From Capitulum mitella (lineage: Eukaryota; Arthropoda; Thecostraca; Pollicipedomorpha; Pollicipedidae): DNA of 64,000 bases. The notes under the pieces were generated by a model. That model was not told the origin of the DNA and ran no database searches. It saw only the letters and a list, made by a program, of their open reading frames with translations. Positions 47,113 to 57,612 of the stretch are shown piece after piece. Positions within the stretch are counted from its first letter, which is position 1, and each line of letters begins with the position of its first letter. The stretch spans positions 11,367,501 to 11,431,500 of the forward strand of contig CP099848.1 of the NCBI GenBank assembly GCA_030062745.1. The letters run 5' to 3'. A program made the translations under genes and the position numbers.

Positions 47113-50100
47113 ATGACGGTCAGTTATTTCCGTAGAACCTGCCGATCAGTTTTTTCCGTCACAACATGTCCCGAACTTCAGGTCAGGGGCCTCGGTGTAT
47201 GTTGGACTCAAGACTTGTCCGACGAGACCTTTGCGCCGCCTTTTCTAGCTAAGATCCATCTCGGGATAAAGGCCTGGCGCCTCCTGAGAGCTCCGCAAAG
47301 CTTAGGCGTGCAAGAACTTTGGAACGGAGCTTAAGATACCAATACCATGTCATCCCGGTCGACATGTGCCTCCAGGACCGTGGCATGGTTACGATTTAAT
47401 TTAGCGGCCTGTTAAAGATGTCTTGGGGCCAAGACTTCCGTACCTGGGCATTAATTAATGCGTCCTGAAATTGTAGACTGTGCCGCATGCCCTAGAGTTC
47501 AGCGGTACAGTCGTGATCAGGCGGCGCCGACCTAACCTGAAGCAATCTGAGCCTGCACAATTCAGGACGGGCGATTCAAACGAATATAAACGCCGATGCC
47601 GGGTTGACCAACTTGGTCTTCATGCTTATTTATGAGGAAAACATTGTTTTAATTTCCGCCGCTTTAACCGTCTAACTTACGGATTCGGCCGGGGAGAAGA
47701 TTCGGAACTGTCTGATAACTGCTTGGAATGAGCACAGTCTATAGATTCAGGAATAAACACTGGCTGAGAATTCCGCTTGGACTCCGACAGTCAACTCGCA
47801 TGAGAGAAATGCGGTAGCTGTAATATGAGCCGCTTGCTTTGAAAAACAATGTCAAAGCATCGATACGGGGCAGGTCAATGTGCAGGTCAATGTGGACTAT
47901 TTCCAGATCAGATGGGTAACACCATATGCCGCATCGAAAAGAATCAATGATATATTTATTGTGGACGAGAACATCAAGACAATAAATATCACAACTGATA
48001 TTGTTGTTTTGTGACGTGAAAAATATTTTAAGGCACATTAGTAACTCTTTTGTTTTCATGTAATGAACTATCGATACCTGGGAACGTTCAACTCAAACAT
48101 TCATGGCGGCGACGTCGGGTGAAACCTGTGACGGAGATATCAAGCGCCAGATTGTGGTCGAATAAATGTAATAGACTATGTGTTGTGGATTTTGGCCTTA
48201 CGTTGGCTGTTTGTCTCTCGCTTTGAGACGACGCCGGCATATATCATCTAGGCCAGTGGGATGCCTTGATCCAATTAATGGGCCGCAAATATGACCACAG
48301 TTTTCCTCTGGCGTTCTCATCCTTGGCTATGCTGGGATATGTCGGTTCGAACTATGGCTGGGCGTCCTTCACATGTCCGGTAGTCAACCAGCAAAAACTC
48401 GCCGACTATTCGTGGCCGCACGCTAAACGCGGTACCCTACCGATCCCGTCACTGTCACCTTACTCTTCGTCGTACTGCGCCGCAGCCCCTTGACAACATT
48501 CCCTCGGCCGGCACCTTCCCCGGCGAGCTCCCTTCCCCCTCCCCGCCCATATGTCCCGCCAGCTGGCGCCCGGAATTCGGGTCGGCTAACCGCTCGACGA
48601 GCGCTTTTCAGAGACACTTTGGCGGCCCTGGAAACTAATAGCATTGGACATTACGTGTGCATTCGCACATCTACACTTTGCCCAATGTTTTTACTTCTTG
48701 TATCTCGCTTACTTTTGCAAACAAACAACGTAGTGTTTCTGCTACATGAAATATTGGTAACTCAATCAAACATGAATGCACATTTTTCCGTAGGGTCCCA
48801 AGTATTAGCTTTGCTTGGAGCTGTTTACGATTACTTGACCTGGGAGCTACTTCCGATACGACATGGAGGTCGGCAACTAAATCATAAAAAGGGCATATAT
48901 TTCTCTCTACGTTTCCAGCTTTTTTTTGAAATTTCATCTGTTTCTCCAGATACTGATAAATTCGTAGGACTTTCTTCGTTCAGCCCACGCAAACGTCTTA
49001 CGGTGCCGCCCGGTCGGGACGCTGCGCCGCGCGGAGAGTGGGCCGGGCAAAAAAGGGTTCGCTCTGACCTGTAACGTGTGGACCACGATTGTTGCAAAAT
49101 TCGACTGGCACCTGTCGTTTCCACTTGACGCCCTTCGCCTCCCCCGCCACGACCACCTTTCACGCCCATTTATCACACTTATCCATCGCGCCAATCCTGC
49201 CACTGCACGAAACGCAGCCGCCGCATCTCGCAGCCATCCAATCAGTTGTGTCGGCACCGCACGGCGCAGAACCGTCTGTGGTGTCTCGACTTACGGAGCC
49301 GCCCACTGAATCTCTACTAGTGTTGATTTTCGGTATCCAAAGTCCGACTTTTCCGAAATTTTCCGATTTCCAGATCGGAAATCGTTTGGACATAACGCTT
49401 ATTTTTTTGGATGAGCAGGTTATTGCACACCAACGGACGAAGAGTGTGGTAAAATCAAACACTGCCTAACATGCCAGTTAAAAACTCAACTCCAAGCATG
49501 GCACAAAACTATGATGTTGGTACAGTCACTCAACACCGTGGATGGCTAAGCTTCTGCATTTATGCACCAACAGACTAGACTAAATGATTTTCAGCGTGTT
49601 ATGAGTCACACATACATAAATGCAGCTTTATGGAATTAGAGTGCTCAACCAAACTTCGGGTTCGCTTTCTTGTGCATTGTCGATGCCCATACCCATCGGC
49701 AATGTTTCATTTTGAGATTACTGGGGCTGCTCACGCACCCCAGAAATACGCGGCATTATCCCTATGGAAGTCCCACGGCTATTTCATAGCACTGCGAACC
49801 GGAAACTGGCCTAATAATCTGAAGATGACCAACAGCTATTTCACAGCGTGTGCAAACTGCAAACTAGCGTTCATGACGTGCTTAATGCTACGTAGCTTAA
49901 GCATACCTTTTCCCCATGACATTGGCTTGTAACATAACTGCATATCGGGGAATCCATAGGTTCGATGTTGTACCCTATTCCCCTCCAGCCATTAACCTGG
50001 CTTGTTTGCTTATATAAAATGACTGGATTCCCAGCCATGCCTGTTATTTATTATCCTGCACCACTCAGTCTTCTTCATGCTCGTCTTCATGCTGCCAGTC

Positions 50101-51708
50101 CTTCTTTGCTCGACAGCCACAGTCCTCTTCACTCTTCTTCATGATGTCAGTCCTGCTTCGCTCGATAGCCTAGAAAGATGCCTAACATTTGTTGTTATAT
50201 GACTGTCCGTTGACCTGCAGGGCTGCCGGCTTGTGCAGTCACTATCAGTGATCATTTTTTTAAGGAGCAATATTTATCTGGATAGAAATCTAAGGACAGA
50301 CACTACTACAACGCCCGTAGTAATGTCTGCTAATACTGCACCATTGAAAAATATAGCGGAATTCTCTTGGACAGACTCTGGACTGATACAGAGACATCAG
50401 CTATGCGGGCCGTCCACTGTGTATACGCGTACACTGATACTTATGAGGCCCCCATTTGTTGCACGTTGTACTGTGGAGGCTCTCTGCCTTACTATGTCCC
50501 TTACTTGCTGTCTAGTCGACTAATTAACTGTTTTTCTTATCGCAAAGTTTCCCAATTTAATGCGGTCATTTATGTTGATGAGACAGCATATGTTATGGTA
50601 CCTTAGATGAGGTGTACATATCACGATATAGTGGATCTCTTTCACGAGACTCATGACGCTGTCCATTCACTAGTCGTCACATTCCTGCAATTGACAGTTG
50701 GGGAGGGGAAAGGCAGCACTAGACGTCGACGGGTATTTCATAGTTATGTCAATCATTAATACGCAATGGTGTTCCTACCGACATATGCCATTAAGTTTCA
50801 TGTTACTTACCCAAAATAATCGCGTCGTCCTTTCGGAAAATGCCAAATCCCTTTGAAGTGGTCCACTTTCGTTCAGCCAGTCACAAGAAGGTGGCGAATA
50901 GTCAAGAAACCAAAGCAGCATGAACATTATCTTCAGGTGCATTTATTCAGTTGCTGATGCACTGTATTCATTGATTAAACAAAAGTGATTTGTGATCTTC
51001 CACTGAAGAAACACTACAAATAAAGCCGAGTGCTAACATTGCTGACGGACAAGTCAGAAATCCAACGCAGAGGTTTAAAAGATACTCATAAAATCAATCA
51101 TGTCCGTCAGAGAAGTAAATACCACCATACAAGAAGCTGGGTGATGCCAGCAGCAGGTCACTGACGATAAGCCACATACATTTTTTTCAGAAGTTCAAAG
51201 ATACGAACCTCCTTAAAATCAACCAGACAAACCAACAAAGGAACAAAAAGCAAAAAAAACAAAGAACAAAAAGTATCGAGAATGGCTGCGGCATAGCCTG
51301 TTGCGTAATGAGATACCCGGCTGCAACAACCTTTGAGTGAAGCATATTTTTTTCGCCGCGCTTTTCCACATAATGTCGATGTGGTTGCGCAAAAAACTGC
51401 ACCAAAACCAGCTGGCTGTAGCCCTTGATAGGAATCCTGGATTCTGGGAAGCACCTAAGTGCGTACTCGCCATGTTCGCAGCTGGCGTACAACCACTTAA
51501 AAACCTAACGGAGCAAACAATACAGAGCAGAGGATTAATGGGCCGAGCAGCGTCGACTGGATGCCGAGGCACGCGAAGAGGGCCTCCAGAGCACCAGCTC
51601 GTGCTACAGACGGGAAAACACAGGGAGCGGAGGGCACGGCCTCACGTCACATCACAGGGACGGACCGCCCAGCCCCCTCGGAGCAGCAGCTACAACTAAC
51701 ACGGCTCA
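47113..51708. other. No gene recognised
   Basis: The largest frame is 194 codons (48490-49074, plus), in a GC-richer block. Its translation lacks recognisable domains and overlaps an open reverse frame. A roughly 55-base imperfect duplication (CTTCTTCATG with CAGTCCT and CTCGA) lies at about 50066-50168. Sequence just below 51951 should hold the IFT74 3' untranslated region. Confidence 0.45.
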
Positions 51709-51870
51709 GCATCTTAGCAGCGGCCTCAGCCAGTCACGGCCGAGAGTCTCAGCAGCCCCAGCCGGTGACGGCTGAGGGTCTCAGCAGCGGCCCTAGCCAG
51801 TGACGGCTGAGACTCTCAGCAGCGGTCTCAGCCAGTGACGGCTGAGGCTCTCAGGAGCGGTCCCAGCCAG
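51709..51870. repeat. 33-36-base minisatellite 3' of IFT74
   Basis: About five diverged units of the type CTCAGCAGCGGCCTCAGCCA plus GTGACGGCTGAG, phased at about 51728, 51761, 51796, 51831 and 51866. It lies 80-240 bases beyond the IFT74 stop codon, so it may be transcribed in the 3' untranslated region. Confidence 0.85.
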
Positions 51871-51950
51871 TGAGTGCAGGGTGTGTCCGGGACCCGCCGG
51901 GCAGGGAACAGCCCAGGCCGGTCCCAGCGGGGGGGGGGGCGCCGGCCGGC

Positions 51951-52166
51951 CTACAGCGTGGCGCGGCCGGCAGTCGCCTCCTCCATCAGCCGCTTGTTCG
52001 ACTCGTAAATGATGTGCATGACGTGGCCGCGCACTGCGCCGTAGTCGACCTCGGCCCGCTTCGAGGCGACGAACTCGTGCAGCGAGTAGTTGTTCTGCTC
52101 GATGGAGGCCAGCCGCCGCTCCAGGATGCCCAGCTGGATGTACGGGTCCATCGACTCCAGCTCACC
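51951..52166 (-). CDS. IFT74: IFT74 C-terminal exon with stop codon
   Basis: After an acceptor (GGTCGGCAG, AG at 52168-52167) the minus strand encodes 71 residues and a TAG at 51953-51951. ILERRLASIEQNNYSLHEF, followed by VASKRAEVDYG and a terminal helix, matches the conserved C-terminus of IFT74 (LERKWQHLEQNNFAMKEF in vertebrates, from memory). IFT74 pairs with IFT81 as a long coiled coil in the IFT-B complex and helps carry tubulin and other cargo along cilia. The exon starts in phase 0, which fits the end of the upstream exon at 53489. In an arthropod it would act in sensory or sperm cilia. Codons are strongly GC-ending. Confidence 0.87.
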   Translation of the reverse strand, partial: GELESMDPYIQLGILERRLASIEQNNYSLHEFVASKRAEVDYGAVRGHVMHIIYESNKRLMEEATAGRATL

Positions 52167-52179
52167 CTGCCGACCGGCG

Positions 52180-52580
52180 GGGAGCGGTCACCGCGGCTGT
52201 CCCTGCGCCGGATACCGGAAGCCGGATGCCCGACCGGATACCAGACACCGAAATGCATGCACCGGGAACGGATATCAAGAACAGACATAGTGGTGCCGGA
52301 CACGGAGAGCAGACACTGCTGCACCGGTCAACGAGAACGAGCACACCGGCACCAGAAACAGGCATGGATAGCGACACTGCTCACCGGTACCGGCAATCAC
52401 ACGGCACCTGTGCCGGCAATCTGTACTGACACCGGTACCAGACAGCGGTTCAAGACAGTGGTACAAGACGACTGTTGCCAGGCGTCGGTACAAGACCTGC
52501 GCGCCGACCACCGGTACCAGACACCGTTGGCGGATAAGGGGCAGGCACTTTTCGTAGCCGTCACCGGCACCGCACGTGAC
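52180..52580. repeat. Degenerate CACCGGTACCAGACA-type repeats in the last IFT74 intron
   Basis: At least ten diverged units resembling CACCGGTACCAGACA occur between 52180 and 52580, starting about 15 bases upstream of the acceptor of the last IFT74 exon. The 240-codon plus-strand frame that spans this block is a repeat translation and runs antisense to the true exon. Confidence 0.7.
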
Positions 52581-53488
52581 CTGGTGTCATGACTTTACCC
52601 GCCGTGCAGTAAACTGATTTATTCGTCAGAGTATGGCGCCTCGGGACACGTGGCGCGCGAGTCCGACCTAACAGCGCCGCGCTCATTAAAACAAGTCGCC
52701 CCAGGGCACGAGAGCCGCCGCCGAATGCTAAGCGACCGTCACCAGTCTTGCATAGCCGCGAAGGCTCTGAATTGGCTAGTTGAACCTGGATTCTCTCTGG
52801 AGCGTTCGGGCCAGCGTTGCTCTTCCAGAATTTTGAGCATTCTGCAGTAAGTCCGTTGCGATGCAAGCTGTACGGGCCTCACTTTCTTTGAAGCTTACAC
52901 GTTAACTCTGCGCCATGCAAAGGGTGACATGAACGCAAATGATGTGTCGAAGTAAAATTAATCCAAACATTTCCCAAAGAAAGCACAATGACTTTGGATC
53001 AAAGACTGCCGGGATGTAACCCGTTAGATGCAATACATTAAACTGCGTCTGGTGTGACCGAGTGGGGGCCGGCTGGGAACGTTTAGTCACAGAAAATCGT
53101 GTCTTCGTCGTCCATTCACCGCGCGAGCACTTCCACTGTTCGTTAAAAATGAAGCAGGTGGGCTGCCGATGCCTGCCTGGACAAACCCCATTCTTTTCTA
53201 AAAAGGCAAAGCTTGATGTTCCCGATTTAGGTCGACGTCCTCATGGTACGCACACAAAGGCGATGGATGCGAGTTAATCTGAACCATCCTTAAAAGGGCA
53301 CCCCGTGATATATGGCCGAGGAGAAAGGGAAAGGATCGCGGCAATTAATGGTGTCTCGGGGTGCCTGGACCGTTTGCGTGATGTTTTGCCGCGTCCAGGG
53401 CGCCGGCCGGCGGATCGCGGACGTATCCGGGGCCGAGGCGACGCGGCACGTGAGGTGCCGCCCCGCGCCGCCCTCCCGCCCCGCCAAC

Positions 53489-53606
53489 CTTGACGGCGCT
53501 GTGCTCGATCTCTGCCTCCTTCAGCTGGGTCCGGGTGGCCTCCTGGCGGTTCTGGCAGTCCACCCGCTCCACGTTGAGCCGGGAAGTCTTCTCGTCGTTC
53601 TGCTGC
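53489..53606 (-). CDS. IFT74: IFT74 penultimate exon
   Basis: The acceptor CTGTTGCAG (AG at 53608-53607) and donor GTCAAG|GTTGGC (intron from 53488) bound 118 bases: one leading base and 39 codons, ending in phase 0. The peptide begins QQNDEKTSRLNVERVDCQNR and ends KEAEIEHSAVK. Joined to the last exon it reads SAVK then GELESMDPYIQLGILERRL. This keeps the coiled-coil heptads and corresponds in position to the vertebrate stretch before the C-terminal LERKW motif. It starts in phase 2, so the exon at 61201-61308 (ending phase 0) is not its direct neighbour; one small exon is missing between them. The intron to the last exon is about 1.3 kb. The surrounding GC-rich sequence (53340-54000) is intronic. 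Confidence 0.82.
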
Positions 53607-54200
53607 CTGCAACAGCGTGCCGGCGCCGCGTCAGCGCCAGCGCCAGCGCCGGCCCCGGCCGCGGGCCCCGCGGCAGTTCGGCGGCCCTACTCCTGTCGGT
53701 TCGCGAGCGCCGCTCTCGCGATATGAGCCCAACTTCCCGACGGCCCACGGCCAACTTGGAGCCTGACGCGGAAGTTGGCGCGCGGCGGCCGAGTCGTCGG
53801 CCCGGGACGGACGGCAGCAGGGACGCCTCGGAGCAGGAGGCCTTTGCCGGATCGACGGCGGCAAAGCTGCCGCCACCGCCGCCGCCGCCGCCGGCGGCTT
53901 TCTGTCTGATTGGCCCCGTCACCGCGCCGCCGCCTCGCCGCCCGCGGCAGCGTCCATCCATAACGGAACACACGTGGATCGGACAGCACAGAACGACGCC
54001 GCCGGCCGCAGGTAGACGGCCGTATTGATCGGCCGAGGAAAACCATACCGCACGCTGACGGCCGGCGGCGGACGCCGAGCCGGGCACGGCCCGCTGAGCA
54101 CGGCCTGCTGAGCACGGCCCGCTGAGCACGGCCGATTGAGCACGGCCCGCTGAGCACGGCTAGCTCAGCATGCATGGCAGAGGACGCTGGGCTGAGCACG
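53607..54200. other. GC-rich intronic sequence with a 14-base minisatellite
   Basis: This CpG-rich stretch within the IFT74 intron contains (CCG)n at about 53872-53893. It also has a 14-base tandem repeat of CTGAGCACGGCCCG type at about 54080-54205, with six to seven units. Frames of 170-238 codons on both strands here are composition artefacts: they read through the repeats and, at their lower end, through the real exon at 53489-53606 in wrong frames. Confidence 0.65.
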
Positions 54201-54205
54201 GCAGA

Positions 54206-57200
54206 CGCGCATCACGGTTGGAACTACCCTATCAAAGCTTCTGCTACACGTAATTCCACCGAAGTGGGTAAAAATTATTACGCGTATTCCCTTTTGGTGG
54301 CGAGAGTGGACTAACCGTTGCAGTTTTTCGGTCACCGTTTACTTTATTTGCATAACTGAGGTCCGCACAGTTTCAAGGATGAGCAACGTTTAAACCAAAT
54401 GCTCGAAGTCTGTTAAAACCGAGTCACGTCTTCTGTGTAGTAAAGCAACGGTTGCTGCCATCTGTGCAGGAGCGTTTCGAAGTTGGTAGGTTCGAAGCCA
54501 TTTTTATGCAAATTCGTCCCATGCAACGCCATTGATACTGTTAAAATCATACAAAGTTGGTCGGGCCGTCGACAAGTTGGAAGGACTGCAGACCCATCCA
54601 CCCTATGTGCTACACACATGGCCTTTACGGACTCTGGGACCTCGCCATTGGCATCACGTTCTGAGTCGCCTCAGTAGCCTCGACAGGAGACGTCGGAGCA
54701 GTGCAGAAAGTTCTGGATCACTCTTCAGAGGCGGTCTACGCCGGTGACAAACAACTTGCTCGCATATCGTTGGTTCTGAAATTAATTACGAAATGGTTCA
54801 TTTCGAATGTTTGGCGAATTTCGAGCATGAGGTTTAAAAACGCAGCAGGAGCTGATAGATATACGGCAGCATTTCAAAATCGAATGTGGGTGTAAAATGC
54901 ATGACGCAACATTTTGAAAAAGAAGTAAGGGCCCAATGTGACATCGCGGCAATGCCTTTAGACACGTGGAAAAACAAACCTTTCGCATTTTTGCTTTGTC
55001 AGGCACTGACGTTGGCAAATGCTACAAAGTAATGACAATTTCAGTAAATGTGTGACGAAATGACGAGAATTTAATGACAATGCAAACACGATTATGTCGC
55101 ATGGCAGTGCCGATACAATATTAATGTAACAAATTACTCTAGGTTTGGGAAAAATAAGGTGTGTGTTGTTATCTTGTACGCCGTATATAAACCATCGAAA
55201 GATACCAGGGAAGCTATCCGACGCGATGCGCCAATTCTAAATTGACTAGTGCTGTTCTTAGATTCACGTAGCTCCTGTACCCTGACGCCGGGCTAAAAAA
55301 TTTCACACGTCGAACGCCATGCGCAGCATGCCTATATTCCTGCATTACAAATACTTCACTCTAAGGATTTTACACTAGTCGTTTTTGCGAATTTTAAGTC
55401 ACATATAGAACTCGAAATGACCCTTAAAAACTTGGTCTATAGAGTGAAAAATGGTGACAAAACGCTATTGCGTTTGAGGCTTCATGTGAAGAAAAACAAC
55501 GGAGGGGCATTTGGGGGCACGTGCCGTATAACAGAAGCAAATCTAACCCTGTGAAAAATGCTTATTGTCACCACTAGTGAACACGGCAATTCCACAAAAA
55601 CGAGTAAAAGTAGCATACGTGGAAGAAATCATTTTTCAGAATATATGAAACTTGATATTAGACTGAAGTTCGGTACAATCCCACGACATCAGAATATACA
55701 ACTGAAATGGCACATAGTTCAAAGACCAAAAAATACCCTATAAATTGATACTGACGCTTGTGAAAACGATCACGTTTCCTTCATCACGATTTCGTGACTG
55801 CGATAGAGATGTGACAACTAGACTCAGAGCTGTGATGCATTACCACCTATCGCTATCCACAATGTCCATCATTTATACATTTTGCCGTATATCAGGCCGT
55901 GAAGATGCAGTTGGACAGGAGACCGACTTATTTACAATAAAGTAGGTGCTTGAATTTTCCGCTTGATGCGTCACTTCTTTACCCGCCATTGACTCGGCAT
56001 CTGGCGTAACGTCATCGACCGACGGGGGGGGGGGGCAAAAATGGCTCTCCAGGAATGGCTCTTGAACTACTGACGGCTTTGAATGATTCAGACATCAATC
56101 GATAGTCCTGCATCGCACGACCTTGTAGTGTTAAACAACCAGGTCTGGAAAAAATGAGGCCACACGTCAAGGTCAAGTCCACAGTTGCATTTTTAACGTT
56201 TGTCTAGGAAAGAAAATATGCAATCAATGCACACACAAATCAAATTACAAACAAACAAACTGAAAAGTAATTTCAGGGCTATACAATTATACCAAGCGCA
56301 TGGAAACCATTAATCTCACGTTCTGGTTCGGGTCAAAGGTCAAAATCAAATGAGACCAAAGTCCTACGGTGTATTACCTCTGGAACTGCTACACCGCGAC
56401 TCCATCACAGTGAACATCGATCGATAACACTGTATTACACCATCTCGAAGATACGTCTTTTGTTAATAATAAGGTCGAGTGTGAAGGTAAGCAACGCTAT
56501 TGAATCATCTCTTTGCGGCGTATGTTTTTACCTACAATGACCTTATATGAAATCAACAGTGTTATATATTCAGCTCTCGTTGCGTAATGACACGTGGCAC
56601 GACACACCAGCATGTTGCAGTTCATTCATATCCGTAAAGAATAAGTAACTCTGAATCTTTATAACGCCGCTCTGATATGGCCAAATTGCATGACCTTGTC
56701 AGTTTTGAAGTAAGAAAATGCACCGAACGTTTCAAATCGATGCCTTCGTCCATTTTTGGTGTTCGCAGTTCGCCTGGGAAGGCAATCTTTGCCCCACTCA
56801 GCCAATCGCGGGTTAACTCTCGCCGGACGCGAGGATTTTAACCTCCGTCGCCGACAACGTGGTTGGCCGCGATCTCCGTTCTGTTTCCATCATTATCAAA
56901 ATAGAGTGACGAAACAGAAACGATCGCATAGGACGCCTCTTCCCATTTCGAATAGTGCCTGATTTTAATCGTTCAGGTTACTCAGTAGCCTCGGGCGACA
57001 GGCAAAGGGCTCATCGTTTGCTGTGTCCATTGTCATCGTAGTAGCTTCATAGGATTTCAGCCGACAAACTATGCCTTTGCAGAGATCCGGTTATAACACT
57101 GACCATTCATTCCAGTCAATGACTGTTTTCCTTCAGGTCAAGGTCAGGTCAATGAAAGGTCAAATACCAATGCCAATTTTCGGTATGCTGCTGGCGGCGA

Positions 57201-57408
57201 AAATGATTTTGATTTTAGATACCAAATTCTGACCACTGAGTCGGCGAAATCAGCGACAAAAAATACCCTCTAACAGGTTCAAGGCCATTTTGAGTCCATA
57301 TAAGATGCGAGACCTGGCATGATCTTGGAGAGATCAATGACCTTTCATGTCTCGATATGCTGTCAAGCATGTTTCCAAACAGCTTCGTATAAAAAAAAAC
57401 TAATCACA
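54206..57408. other. IFT74 intron; no other gene recognised
   Basis: AT-richer intronic sequence with a 12-base G run at 56024-56035. TCAAGGTCA sites lie at 56167-56175 and 57138-57146, the latter with flanking AGGTCA units. The missing small IFT74 exon must lie somewhere between 53607 and 61200, but I could not place it. Confidence 0.45.
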
Positions 57409-57612
57409 TCTCCTCAGACTCTCGAGGAAGAAGTCAAAATGTAGCCCAGGTCCTGTAAAAACGGCTTGTAGATCCGCGAGAATGACATCACAACGTGGTA
57501 ACATGAAACGGCCCGGTAATAATGTTTCTAAAATGATACGAAAAAGATGTAAGGCCAGGTACTGTGAATTTCAGGCTTTTGGCGTTTGGCAATCGCCGGA
57601 AGTCTAAAAAAA
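57409..57612 (+). repeat. Interspersed repeat, family C, copy 2
   Basis: Aligns by eye along its length with 1425-1625, in the same orientation. A hairpin-like GGGGGTTGGCAGCTACCC follows at 57620-57637, at the place where copy 1 has its hairpin. It lies in the IFT74 intron, antisense to the gene. Confidence 0.6.

Noticed and set aside
46883-47334. Plus-strand frames of 73-116 codons
   Set aside because: They pass through the (AT)n repeat, and the upstream part is antisense to the Penelope reverse transcriptase.
51870-52592. 240-codon plus-strand frame
   Set aside because: Antisense to the IFT74 last exon and largely a translation of the CACCGGTACCAGACA-type repeats.
53312-54129. Frames of 202-238 codons on both strands
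   Set aside because: They read through CCG and 14-base repeats and cover the IFT74 exon in wrong frames.
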